From assembly GCA_964600075.1 (NCBI GenBank), contig CAZRIE010000085.1, forward strand, positions 1 to 18,228: a stretch of 18,228 nucleotides of DNA, given 5' to 3'. The position numbers and the translations under genes are program-made. Origin of the DNA: CAZRIE01 sp964600075 (GTDB lineage Bacteria > Bacteroidota > Bacteroidia > Flavobacteriales > Flavobacteriaceae). A model generated the notes under the pieces. It did no database searches, had not been told where the DNA came from, and saw only the letters and a list, made by a program, of their open reading frames with translations. This document shows positions 5,468 to 12,466 of this stretch, one piece after another. Position 1 is the stretch's first letter. Each line of letters begins with the position of its first letter.

Positions 5468-6865
5468 ATGAAGTACAAGTTAAAAACCAGTTTTAAAAAA
5501 ATCTTAGCGGACACGATAACACCAGTTAGCGTATACCTAAAGATCCGCGATCGCTTTCCAAACAGTATTCTCTTGGAAAGTAGCGACTATCATGCCAACG
5601 ATAATAGTTTTTCGTACATCTGTTGCAACCCTATTGCATCTATCAAAGTAGAGAACGAAACGGTTTTAGAGCAATTTCCAGACGGTACCTCGTACGAAAC
5701 CAAAATCGGAAAAGATTCCGATGTCGTAGCCATCATTCACAATTTTAGCCGAAAGTTCAAGGCCGAGAATAGTGATTTTAAGTTCATCAACAACGGCCTT
5801 TTTGGTTATATGGCCTATGATGCGGTACGCTATTATGAAGATGTCGAATTAAATCGAAAAGAGGGCACCATCACAATTCCAGATATCTACTACGCTGTTT
5901 ATCAAAACATTATTGCCATAAACCATTTTAAAAGCGAGGCATACATTTTTGCCCATTGTTTCGAGAGCCATGAAAACACGGCAGAAATCGAACAGATTCT
6001 AAACGTGCGTAATTTTGCTTCGTATAATTTTTCCATGGAAGGAAATGCAACTTCAAACCTGAACGATGATGAATATAAAAAGCATGTTCGCTTGGCCAAA
6101 AAGCATTGCCAAAGGGGCGACGTTTTTCAATTGGTTTTATCGCGTAGATTTTCACAGGGTTTCAAAGGCGATGAATTTAATGTATACAGGGCCTTGCGTT
6201 CTGTAAACCCCTCGCCGTATCTATTCTATTTTGATTATGGGGATTTTAAAATTTTCGGAAGTTCACCAGAAGCCCAACTAATTGTCAAAGATGGCACGGC
6301 AGAAATCCATCCTATCGCAGGCACTTTCAAACGCACCGGAAATGATGAGCAAGATGCTATTTTAGCGAAAGAACTGACCGAAGATGATAAAGAAAATAGC
6401 GAACATGTGATGCTCGTCGACCTTGCAAGGAATGACCTCAGCCGCAACGGAAATATGGTCGAAGTCACTAATTACAAGGAGGTTCAGTTCTTCTCTCATG
6501 TAATCCATTTGGTTTCAAAAGTTACCGGGCAGAAGAAAAAGGATATTCCCACGATGAAAGTGGTGGCCGATACATTCCCTGCGGGTACCCTAAGCGGAGC
6601 GCCCAAACACATGGCCATGCAACTTATCGAGAGATATGAAAAAACAAGTCGGGGTTATTACGGCGGTGCTATCGGTTTTATGGATTTTAAAGGCAACTTT
6701 AACCACGCCATCATGATACGTACGTTTCTTAGCAAGAACCACCAATTGCACTACCAAGCAGGAGCAGGTTTGGTCGCAGCCTCGGATCCTGATGATGAAC
6801 TACAGGAAACTTACAATAAATTGGGAGCGCTCACCAAAGCGTTAGAAATTGCTAAAACGATATGA
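5468..6865 (+). CDS. trpE: Anthranilate synthase component I
   Basis: 465-residue chorismate-binding subunit; with TrpG it converts chorismate and glutamine (or ammonia) to anthranilate and pyruvate, the first committed step to tryptophan. The N-terminal LLESSD (35-40) is the conserved tryptophan-binding site, so feedback inhibition is expected. The chorismate domain shows NPSPYLFYF (~247-255), GSSPEAQLI, HPIAGTFKRTG (~281-291), ENSEHVMLVDLARNDL and GTLSGAPK (~373-380), then GGAIGFMDF. These separate it from PabB, as does its place in a full trp operon. ATG 5468 (MKYKLKTSFKKILADTITPV) is preferred over TTG 5453, which lies next to the upstream repeat. The stop overlaps trpG by 4 nt (ATGA). 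Confidence 0.97.
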   Translation: MKYKLKTSFKKILADTITPVSVYLKIRDRFPNSILLESSDYHANDNSFSYICCNPIASIKVENETVLEQFPDGTSYETKIGKDSDVVAIIHNFSRKFKAENSDFKFINNGLFGYMAYDAVRYYEDVELNRKEGTITIPDIYYAVYQNIIAINHFKSEAYIFAHCFESHENTAEIEQILNVRNFASYNFSMEGNATSNLNDDEYKKHVRLAKKHCQRGDVFQLVLSRRFSQGFKGDEFNVYRALRSVNPSPYLFYFDYGDFKIFGSSPEAQLIVKDGTAEIHPIAGTFKRTGNDEQDAILAKELTEDDKENSEHVMLVDLARNDLSRNGNMVEVTNYKEVQFFSHVIHLVSKVTGQKKKDIPTMKVVADTFPAGTLSGAPKHMAMQLIERYEKTSRGYYGGAIGFMDFKGNFNHAIMIRTFLSKNHQLHYQAGAGLVAASDPDDELQETYNKLGALTKALEIAKTI

Positions 6866-7431
6866 AGATGAAGAAGATTTTAGTAATAGACAACTACGAC
6901 AGTTTCACCTACAACCTCGTCCATTATCTAGAAGACTTGAATTGTGAAGTAACCGTAAAACGTAACGATCAATTGTCATTAGAAGAAGTAGACGCCTTTG
7001 AAAAAATTGTGCTTTCTCCAGGTCCCGGTATTCCAGATGAGGCTGGACTTCTGAAGGAAATCGTCGCAAAATACGCCCACACCAAAAGTATCTTTGGGGT
7101 ATGCTTAGGGCAACAAGCGATCGGGGAAGTTTTTGGGGGTTCGCTCATTAATTTAGATGAAGTATACCATGGTATCGCTACCAAAATTCAAATTATTAAG
7201 AAGGATGTTATCTTTGAGGGAATTCCGAAAGAAATCGAAGTAGGCAGATACCATTCATGGGTCGTAAACCCAGATTTACCTGAAGTCTTAGAAGCCACAT
7301 CCATAGACGAAAACGGACAGATTATGTCCCTGAGACATAAAACTTATGATGTGTGCGCCGTGCAGTTTCACCCGGAGTCGGTTTTGACTCCGCAGGGGAA
7401 GCAGATATTGGAGAATTGGGTGAAAAATTAA
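6862..7431 (+). CDS. trpG: Anthranilate synthase component II (glutamine amidotransferase)
   Basis: 189-residue class I glutamine amidotransferase that releases ammonia from glutamine for TrpE. The catalytic triad is visible: Cys81 in FGVCLGQQAIGEVFGG and His170/Glu172 in VQFHPESVLTPQG. The N-terminal LVIDNYDSFTYNLVHYL and SPGPGIPDEAG are standard. The start ATGA overlaps the trpE stop, so the two subunits are translationally coupled for equal amounts. A second ATG at 6868 gives MKKILVIDNYDSF and could be the real start. As in many bacteria it might also serve PabB, but no pab gene is in view. Confidence 0.96.
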   Translation: MKMKKILVIDNYDSFTYNLVHYLEDLNCEVTVKRNDQLSLEEVDAFEKIVLSPGPGIPDEAGLLKEIVAKYAHTKSIFGVCLGQQAIGEVFGGSLINLDEVYHGIATKIQIIKKDVIFEGIPKEIEVGRYHSWVVNPDLPEVLEATSIDENGQIMSLRHKTYDVCAVQFHPESVLTPQGKQILENWVKN

Positions 7432-7435
7432 TTTA

Positions 7436-7493
7436 ATTCCCGCAAATGCGGGAATCCTGAAACGGAAAGAAAGATTCCCGCGAATGCGGGAAT
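7436..7493. repeat. Two ATTCCCGC-GCGGGAAT palindromes between trpG and trpD
   Basis: ATTCCCGC-AAAT-GCGGGAAT (7436-7455) and ATTCCCGC-GAAT-GCGGGAAT (7474-7493), each an 8-bp perfect stem with a 4-nt loop, 18 nt apart. They fill most of the 82-nt gap. The arms are identical and only the loops differ, like a REP-type dispersed element. No T run follows, so they are not obvious terminators. Confidence 0.85.
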
Positions 7494-7513
7494 GAAAAAT
7501 AAATGGGTTATCC

Positions 7514-8506
7514 ATGAAAGAAACACTGAACAGACTGATCAATCACGACATCCTCTCAAAAGAAGATGCAAAAAAAATATTGGTCAACATTGCTAAAGGC
7601 GATTACAACGCCAGTCAAATAGCAGCCTTTTTAACGGTATATATGATGCGGAGCATCGCTATTGAAGAGTTGGAGGGTTTCCGGGATGCACTTTTAGAGC
7701 TGTGCCTCGCGGTCGATTTATCGGAGTATAATACTATTGATTTGTGTGGTACTGGAGGCGATGGAAAAGACACTTTCAATATTTCAACCTTAGCCTCTTT
7801 TGTTACTGCCGGGACCGATGTAAAAGTGACCAAACATGGTAATTACGGGGTATCCTCAAAATGCGGCAGCAGTAATGTGATGGAATTTTTAGGTATTAAA
7901 TTCAGTAATGAAGCCGACTTTCTGAAGAAATCGATTGATGAAGCCGGAATCTGTGTGCTTCATGCACCCTTGTTTCATCCCGCAATGAAAAATGTGGCAC
8001 CCATCCGAAGGGAGTTGGGTGTAAAGACATTCTTCAATATGTTAGGACCGATGGTAAACCCTGCCTTTCCGAAGAACCAAATGGTGGGGGTCTTTAATCT
8101 CGAGCTGGCCCGAATGTACGGTTACCTCTATCAGAATACCGACAAAAAATTTACGGTACTCCATTCGCTTGATGGTTACGATGAAATATCCCTAACAGGA
8201 AATACAAAAACAATCTCGAACAACACCGAGGGCATGCTAAAACCAGAAGATTTTGGGGTACAGGCTATCAAACAATCCGAAATTGTTGGTGGAGACTCCA
8301 TTGAAGAATCCGCCCAAATCTTTTTAAATGTTTTACAAGGGCGAGGTACCGAAGCACAAAATAATGTGGTCTGCGCCAACGCGGGTGTGGCGATTGCTAC
8401 AGTAAAGAACCTTAGCCCAAAAGAAGGATTTGAACAGGCCAAGGAGTCGCTTTTGAGCGGGAAAGGTTTGAAAGCTTTAAAGAAATTGCAGGAATTGAGC
8501 ATGTAA
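7514..8506 (+). CDS. trpD: Anthranilate phosphoribosyltransferase
   Basis: 330-residue enzyme joining anthranilate to PRPP to give N-(5-phosphoribosyl)anthranilate. It begins with the helical N-terminal domain (LINHDILSKEDAKKILVNIAKGDYNASQIAAFLTVYMMR) and then has the PRPP/Mg site GTGGD (79-83) with DTFNIST, and KHGNYGVSSKCGSSN (107-121) in place of the more common KHGNRAVSSKSGSAD; this variation is what I recall in Bacteroidota. APIRRELGVKTFFNMLGPMVNP is the anthranilate-side loop. Not fused to trpG, unlike the enterobacterial form. ATG 7514 starts 20 nt after the repeat pair. Confidence 0.96.
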   Translation: MKETLNRLINHDILSKEDAKKILVNIAKGDYNASQIAAFLTVYMMRSIAIEELEGFRDALLELCLAVDLSEYNTIDLCGTGGDGKDTFNISTLASFVTAGTDVKVTKHGNYGVSSKCGSSNVMEFLGIKFSNEADFLKKSIDEAGICVLHAPLFHPAMKNVAPIRRELGVKTFFNMLGPMVNPAFPKNQMVGVFNLELARMYGYLYQNTDKKFTVLHSLDGYDEISLTGNTKTISNNTEGMLKPEDFGVQAIKQSEIVGGDSIEESAQIFLNVLQGRGTEAQNNVVCANAGVAIATVKNLSPKEGFEQAKESLLSGKGLKALKKLQELSM

Positions 8507-8508
8507 GT

Positions 8509-8537
8509 CCTCCCCTAGCCCCTCGAAAGTAGGGGGA
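8509..8537. repeat. CCTCCnnTAGCCCC-type repeat, copy 1
   Basis: Starts 3 nt after the trpD stop. CCCCT (8519-8523) can pair with AGGGG (8531-8535), or CCCCTA (8512-8517) with TAGGGG (8530-8535). Its order CCTCC..TAGCCCC..AGGGGGA is shared with 11383-11409, so both are one dispersed family. Confidence 0.65.
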
Positions 8538-8593
8538 TTAATAGAACGACATGATTAAATTTTGCAACACATTTAATACGAACTAAAAACAAA

Positions 8594-8625
8594 CTCCCTC
8601 TCCTTCGGAGAGGGCTGGGGAGAGG
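8594..8625. repeat. CTCCCTCTCC palindromic repeat abutting the trpC start
   Basis: CCCTCTCC (8596-8603) pairs perfectly with GGAGAGGG (8607-8614), loop TTC, followed by CTGGGGAGAGG which runs directly into the trpC ATG at 8626. The second GGGGAGAGG is purine-rich just before the start codon and may act as a ribosome binding site; pairing it with the CCCTCTCC arm would instead hide it. Confidence 0.75.
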
Positions 8626-9408
8626 ATGAACATTCTAGATAAAATAATAGCGGATAAACGCAAAGAAGTCGATTTGAAAAAATCTTTGCTTCCCAATTCG
8701 CAATGGGAAGCATCCGCATTGTTTGGAAGAGAGACCACCTCTCTGGCAAATGCATTGCGAAATAGCTCAAGTGGCATTATTGCAGAGCACAAAAGACGTT
8801 CTCCATCAAAATCTACCATTAATCAAAATACAAATGTGGGTCAGGTGGCGAGAGGTTACGAAAAAGCTGGGGTTTGCGGTATGAGTGTGTTGACGGATAT
8901 AAAATACTTTGGTGGTTCATTAGAAGATTTGCTGTTGGCTAGAGCCTGTGTCGAAATGCCCTTACTCCGTAAGGAATTTATTATTGACGAATACCAAATT
9001 CTTGAAGCCAAGGCCCATGGAGCCGATGTCATTCTTTTGATTGCGGCTATTCTCACCAGAGATGAAATCAAGGTCTTTTCCGATTTGGCAAAAAGTTTGA
9101 ATTTAGATGTGCTTTTGGAAGTTCACAATGAAGAAGAACTCCAAAAGTCACTAATGCCAAGTTTGGACATGCTGGGCGTCAACAACCGGAACCTGAAAAC
9201 CTTCGAGGTCAGTTTGGAAACCAGCAAATCACTATCGAAATTGATTCCCGATGAGTTTGTAAAAGTGTCTGAAAGTGGTATCAGCAGTATTGAGGCTATC
9301 CAAGGTTTAAAACAATACGGCTATCAAGGATTTCTAATCGGGGAGAATTTTATGAAAACAGACAATCCTGGGGAAAGCGCAAAAAAATTTATTGAACAAC
9401 TTTCGTAA
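8626..9408 (+). CDS. trpC: Indole-3-glycerol phosphate synthase
   Basis: 260-residue TIM-barrel enzyme that closes the indole ring of carboxyphenylamino-deoxyribulose phosphate. Catalytic residues are all present: Glu54 and Lys56 in IIAEHKRRSPSKS, Lys116 in LLRKEFIIDEYQI, Glu165 in LLEVHNEEEL, the GVNNRNL asparagine (187) and Glu216 in VSESGIS. N-terminal MNILDKIIADKRKEV is the normal family start. It is monofunctional, not fused to TrpF. trpF follows 7 nt after the stop (ATG 9416). The 119-nt gap before it holds two palindromic repeats, the second touching the start codon. Confidence 0.96.
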   Translation: MNILDKIIADKRKEVDLKKSLLPNSQWEASALFGRETTSLANALRNSSSGIIAEHKRRSPSKSTINQNTNVGQVARGYEKAGVCGMSVLTDIKYFGGSLEDLLLARACVEMPLLRKEFIIDEYQILEAKAHGADVILLIAAILTRDEIKVFSDLAKSLNLDVLLEVHNEEELQKSLMPSLDMLGVNNRNLKTFEVSLETSKSLSKLIPDEFVKVSESGISSIEAIQGLKQYGYQGFLIGENFMKTDNPGESAKKFIEQLS

Positions 9409-9415
9409 CTGGAGT

Positions 9416-10105
9416 ATGACCGAAATGGACTATCACTACACAACCAAAAAAGAGCCGCCTTCTACTCGGGAGACTGCTCTGCTTAAGCTAAAGGTTTGTG
9501 GAATGAACAAAAACACAACCGAAGTCGCCACCTTAATACCCGACTATCTCGGATTTATCTTTTGGGAAAATTCCAAACGCTCTTTTAAGGGCCCAGTAGT
9601 GCCAGTGCCCCACAAGGTGAAAAAGGTCGGCGTATTCGTAGATGCCACGATTAAAACCGTCATCGAAAGAATACAAGATTATGGTTTGCTCCTCGTTCAG
9701 TTACACGGAAATGAAAGTCCCGAATATTGTGCCGAACTGCAACAAAAGGTAAAGCATGTACAAATCATCAAAGTGTTTTCCATTACCGATGATTTTGATT
9801 TCGACCTGCTGGAACCGTATGAAAAGGTCTGTGCTTTTTACCTGTTCGATACTAAAGGAAAGCTACCGGGTGGAAACGGATTCGCTTTCGACTGGAAGGT
9901 TTTAAAAGATTACCCCTCGACCAAACCCTATTTTTTAAGCGGGGGTATTGGGCTAGATGAAGTCGAATCTATAAAGGAATTTATGCAGAGGCCCGAATCG
10001 AAATACTGTCATGCAATTGACGTGAACAGCAAATTCGAAATTGAACCGGGATTGAAGGATGTGGAAAAACTATTAAAATTTAAGGAAGGGGTAAGTGGAC
10101 ACTAA
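9416..10105 (+). CDS. trpF: Phosphoribosylanthranilate isomerase
   Basis: TIM-barrel enzyme doing the Amadori rearrangement of phosphoribosylanthranilate, 229 residues from this start. The catalytic cysteine lies in KLKVCGMNKNT (Cys28) and the catalytic aspartate in YLFDTKG (Asp145); the phosphate-binding end FLSGGIGLDEV and AIDVNSKFE are present. Homologues usually start right at the KLKVCGM strand; here no ATG, GTG or TTG exists there, so translation must begin at ATG 9416 (or 9425), adding about 25 extra residues (MTEMDYHYTTKKEPPSTRE). The frame is open back to TTG 9392 inside trpC, which I do not favour. Starts 7 nt after trpC. Confidence 0.93.
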   Translation: MTEMDYHYTTKKEPPSTRETALLKLKVCGMNKNTTEVATLIPDYLGFIFWENSKRSFKGPVVPVPHKVKKVGVFVDATIKTVIERIQDYGLLLVQLHGNESPEYCAELQQKVKHVQIIKVFSITDDFDFDLLEPYEKVCAFYLFDTKGKLPGGNGFAFDWKVLKDYPSTKPYFLSGGIGLDEVESIKEFMQRPESKYCHAIDVNSKFEIEPGLKDVEKLLKFKEGVSGH

Positions 10106-10139
10106 TTTTATGGATTTCCGCTAATTACAAAAATATAAG

Positions 10140-10160
10140 TACTGATTACTAATTACTGAA
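10140..10160 (+). repeat. Three tandem copies of a 7-bp unit (TACTGAT/TACTAAT/TACTGAA)
   Basis: TACTGAT TACTAAT TACTGAA at 10140-10160, immediately before AATT and the trpB ATG (10165). It is in the 59-nt trpF-trpB gap, which has no palindrome. Three imperfect copies could arise by chance in AT-rich DNA. Confidence 0.5.
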
Positions 10161-10164
10161 AATT

Positions 10165-11346
10165 ATGACATATCACGCAAATGAAAAAGGCTATTACGGA
10201 GAATTTGGGGGAGCGTTCATCCCCGAAATGCTGTATCCAAATACGGAAGAACTTCGACAGAATTACATCCAAATCATGCAAGAACCTTCCTTTAAAAAAG
10301 AATTTGACGAATTGTTGAAAGATTACGTGGGTCGTCCTACCCCACTATATTTCGCGAAACGACTCTCTGAAAAATACAAAACAAAAATCTATCTCAAGCG
10401 CGAAGACCTTTGTCACACGGGTGCGCATAAAGTCAACAATACTATTGGGCAAATTTTGATGGCCAAAAGACTAGGCAAAAATCGTATCATCGCCGAAACT
10501 GGTGCCGGGCAACATGGTGTTGCCACCGCAACGGTTTGTGCTTTAATGGGTATTGAATGTATAGTCTATATGGGGGAAATCGATATCGCCAGGCAAGCCC
10601 CGAACGTGGCACGAATGAAAATGTTAGGTGCCGAAGTACGGCCTGCACTTTCCGGTAGCCGTACCTTAAAAGATGCCACGAATGAAGCCATTCGTGATTG
10701 GATCAACAACCCCATTGATACACATTATATAATTGGTTCCGTAGTCGGGCCGCACCCCTACCCCGATATGGTAGCACGGTTTCAATCCGTGATATCAGAA
10801 GAAATCAAATGGCAGTTGAAGGAAAAAGAGGGACGCGAAAATCCTGATTACGTGGTCGCCTGTGTTGGCGGTGGAAGTAATGCAGCGGGAACCTACTACC
10901 ATTATCTGGACAACCCTGAAGTGGGTATCATCGCCGTTGAGGCAGCTGGCAAAGGGGTGAATTCTGGCGAAAGTGCGGCAACTTCCGCACTGGGAAAAGT
11001 GGGTATCATTCACGGTAGTAAAACCCTGTTGATGCAAACCGACGACGGACAAATTACCGAACCCTATTCCATTTCGGCAGGATTGGATTACCCTGGCGTC
11101 GGCCCAATGCACGCGCATCTGTTCAAATCGGGCCGTGGTGAGTTTATCTCGATTACTGACGATGAGGCCATGACCGCAGGACTGGAAGTTTCTCAATTGG
11201 AGGGTATTATTCCTGCAATTGAAACCTCACATGCCTTTGCGGTTTTTGACCATAGAAAATTTAATGAAGAAGATATTGTGGTCATTAATCTATCGGGGCG
11301 TGGGGATAAAGACCTCAATACTTACATTGATTATTTTAAACTATAA
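10165..11346 (+). CDS. trpB: Tryptophan synthase beta chain
   Basis: 393-residue PLP enzyme joining indole and serine to give tryptophan, partner of TrpA. PLP-binding Lys89 is in HTGAHKVNN, the catalytic glutamate is Glu111 in AETGAGQHG, and the phosphate cradle is GGGSNAAG (235-242). It starts with the typical EKGYYGEFGGAFIPEML and keeps GRPTPLYFAKRLSE, KREDLCHTGAHK and PYSISAGLDYPGVGP, so it is the canonical TrpB1 type, not the TrpB2 type. Length is standard. It is 59 nt after trpF and 79 nt before trpA, so it is less tightly coupled than its neighbours. Confidence 0.98.
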   Translation: MTYHANEKGYYGEFGGAFIPEMLYPNTEELRQNYIQIMQEPSFKKEFDELLKDYVGRPTPLYFAKRLSEKYKTKIYLKREDLCHTGAHKVNNTIGQILMAKRLGKNRIIAETGAGQHGVATATVCALMGIECIVYMGEIDIARQAPNVARMKMLGAEVRPALSGSRTLKDATNEAIRDWINNPIDTHYIIGSVVGPHPYPDMVARFQSVISEEIKWQLKEKEGRENPDYVVACVGGGSNAAGTYYHYLDNPEVGIIAVEAAGKGVNSGESAATSALGKVGIIHGSKTLLMQTDDGQITEPYSISAGLDYPGVGPMHAHLFKSGRGEFISITDDEAMTAGLEVSQLEGIIPAIETSHAFAVFDHRKFNEEDIVVINLSGRGDKDLNTYIDYFKL

Positions 11347-11350
11347 TACT

Positions 11351-11409
11351 TAGGAGGAATTAGTGCTGATGGCAAAAGAACATCCTCCTAGCCCCCCTAA
11401 AAGGGGGAA
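11351..11409. repeat. Compound inverted repeat between trpB and trpA
   Basis: TAGGAGGA (11351-11358) pairs perfectly with TCCTCCTA (11383-11390), 24-nt loop. It is followed by CCCCCT (11393-11398) pairing with AGGGGG (11402-11407), loop AAA. The second half (11383-11409) is copy 2 of the family at 8509-8537. The structure lies 16 nt before the trpA ATG and may influence trpA translation. Confidence 0.65.
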
Positions 11410-11425
11410 TCTTTACTTTTAACTT

Positions 11426-12190
11426 ATGAACAACAGGATTTCCACGAAACTAAAAGAGAACAAAAAACTCCTCTCTATCTACTTCACGGCAGGTTACCCT
11501 GCCCTGAACGATACCGTAAAAATCATTCAGGATCTAGAGAAAAATGGGGTCGATATGATTGAGATCGGCCTCCCGTTCAGTGATCCCTTGGCCGACGGGC
11601 CTACCATTCAAAAAAGTTCTACGGCTGCCCTTAAAAATGGGATGACCACCGAAATACTTTTTGAGCAATTGGCAGCTATTAGAGAATCGGTTTCAATACC
11701 GTTAATTATCATGGGCTATTTTAATCCGATGCTTCAATTTGGGGTGGATGCGTTCTGCGAAAAGTGCCAAGAAATCGGTATTGACGGCCTCATTATTCCC
11801 GATTTGCCCGTCGATGTGTATCACGAGGAGTACCAAAAGACTTTTGAAAAATATGGACTGACCAATGTCCTTTTGATAACTCCGCAAACCTCAGATGATC
11901 GTATTCGTTTTATTGACTCCGTCTCAAACGGATTTATTTATATGGTAAGCTCTGCAAGTGTTACTGGTTCAAAAGCAGGGTTCGGAAATACCCAAACAAC
12001 TTATTTTGAGCGCATTGGAGCAATGCAACTGAAAAACCCTCAAATTGTAGGTTTTGGAATCAGTAATGCAGAAACTTTTCAACAAGCCACCGAAATGGCC
12101 AAAGGGGCGATTATTGGATCAGCTTTTATCAAACATTTGACCGAACACGGGGTGGGTTCTGTATCCAATTTTATTCAAAAAATTCGTTAG
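11426..12190 (+). CDS. trpA: Tryptophan synthase alpha chain
   Basis: 254-residue TIM barrel cleaving indole-3-glycerol phosphate to indole, which is passed to TrpB. Catalytic Glu46 and Asp57 are in DMIEIGLPFSDPLADGP (43-59). Other marks are LSIYFTAGYP, IIMGYFNPMLQFG, DGLIIPDLPVD and the phosphate-binding end VGFGISNAET...GAIIGSAFIKHL. Its last base is the first base of the following small gene (TAGTG), so that gene is probably translated with it. Confidence 0.97.
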   Translation: MNNRISTKLKENKKLLSIYFTAGYPALNDTVKIIQDLEKNGVDMIEIGLPFSDPLADGPTIQKSSTAALKNGMTTEILFEQLAAIRESVSIPLIIMGYFNPMLQFGVDAFCEKCQEIGIDGLIIPDLPVDVYHEEYQKTFEKYGLTNVLLITPQTSDDRIRFIDSVSNGFIYMVSSASVTGSKAGFGNTQTTYFERIGAMQLKNPQIVGFGISNAETFQQATEMAKGAIIGSAFIKHLTEHGVGSVSNFIQKIR

Positions 12191-12417
12191 TGAAAGATCT
12201 GGTCAACAATTGGAAAATCGTCATTCTACTCTGTTTGACATTGGGCCTAGCCCCGTTTTTTCCAGAACCCCATATTTGGGGTAAAATTAAATGGATAATG
12301 GGAGGGGCCGTCGGTATGCAATTTCAAGATTGGTTCGATGTCGTTTTTCACGGTTTTCCTTTTTTGTTATTGCTACGCCTTTTAATACGGAAAATCAGTA
12401 AAAACCGTTCTCAATAA
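12190..12417 (+). CDS. Small two-helix membrane protein coupled to trpA, unknown function
   Basis: 75 residues from a GTG that overlaps the trpA stop by 1 nt (TAGTG). Two hydrophobic segments: ~8-24 (WKIVILLCLTLGLAPFF) and ~52-66 (FHGFPFLLLLRLLI), with PEPHIWGKIKW and GMQFQDWFDVV between, and a basic tail (RKISKNRSQ). No known motif. I recall similar small proteins near trpA in other flavobacteria, but cannot name a function. The overlap implies co-expression with the tryptophan operon. A tryptophan-linked role would be inference only; the five Trp residues in 75 argue against a pure scavenging response. Confidence 0.7.
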   Translation: MKDLVNNWKIVILLCLTLGLAPFFPEPHIWGKIKWIMGGAVGMQFQDWFDVVFHGFPFLLLLRLLIRKISKNRSQ

Positions 12418-12466
12418 AGTACTTGGACTCTAAAGACTGTTTTGCCTGTACAAAATTGTTAACGCC

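Noticed and set aside
7436..7493. Terminator or CRISPR-like array between trpG and trpD
   Set aside because: Only two units, no spacer pattern and no T run; a dispersed palindrome fits better.
10795..11196. 133-codon open frame on the minus strand inside trpB
   Set aside because: It is antisense to a highly conserved gene, has no domain-like sequence, and is explained by codon bias of trpB.
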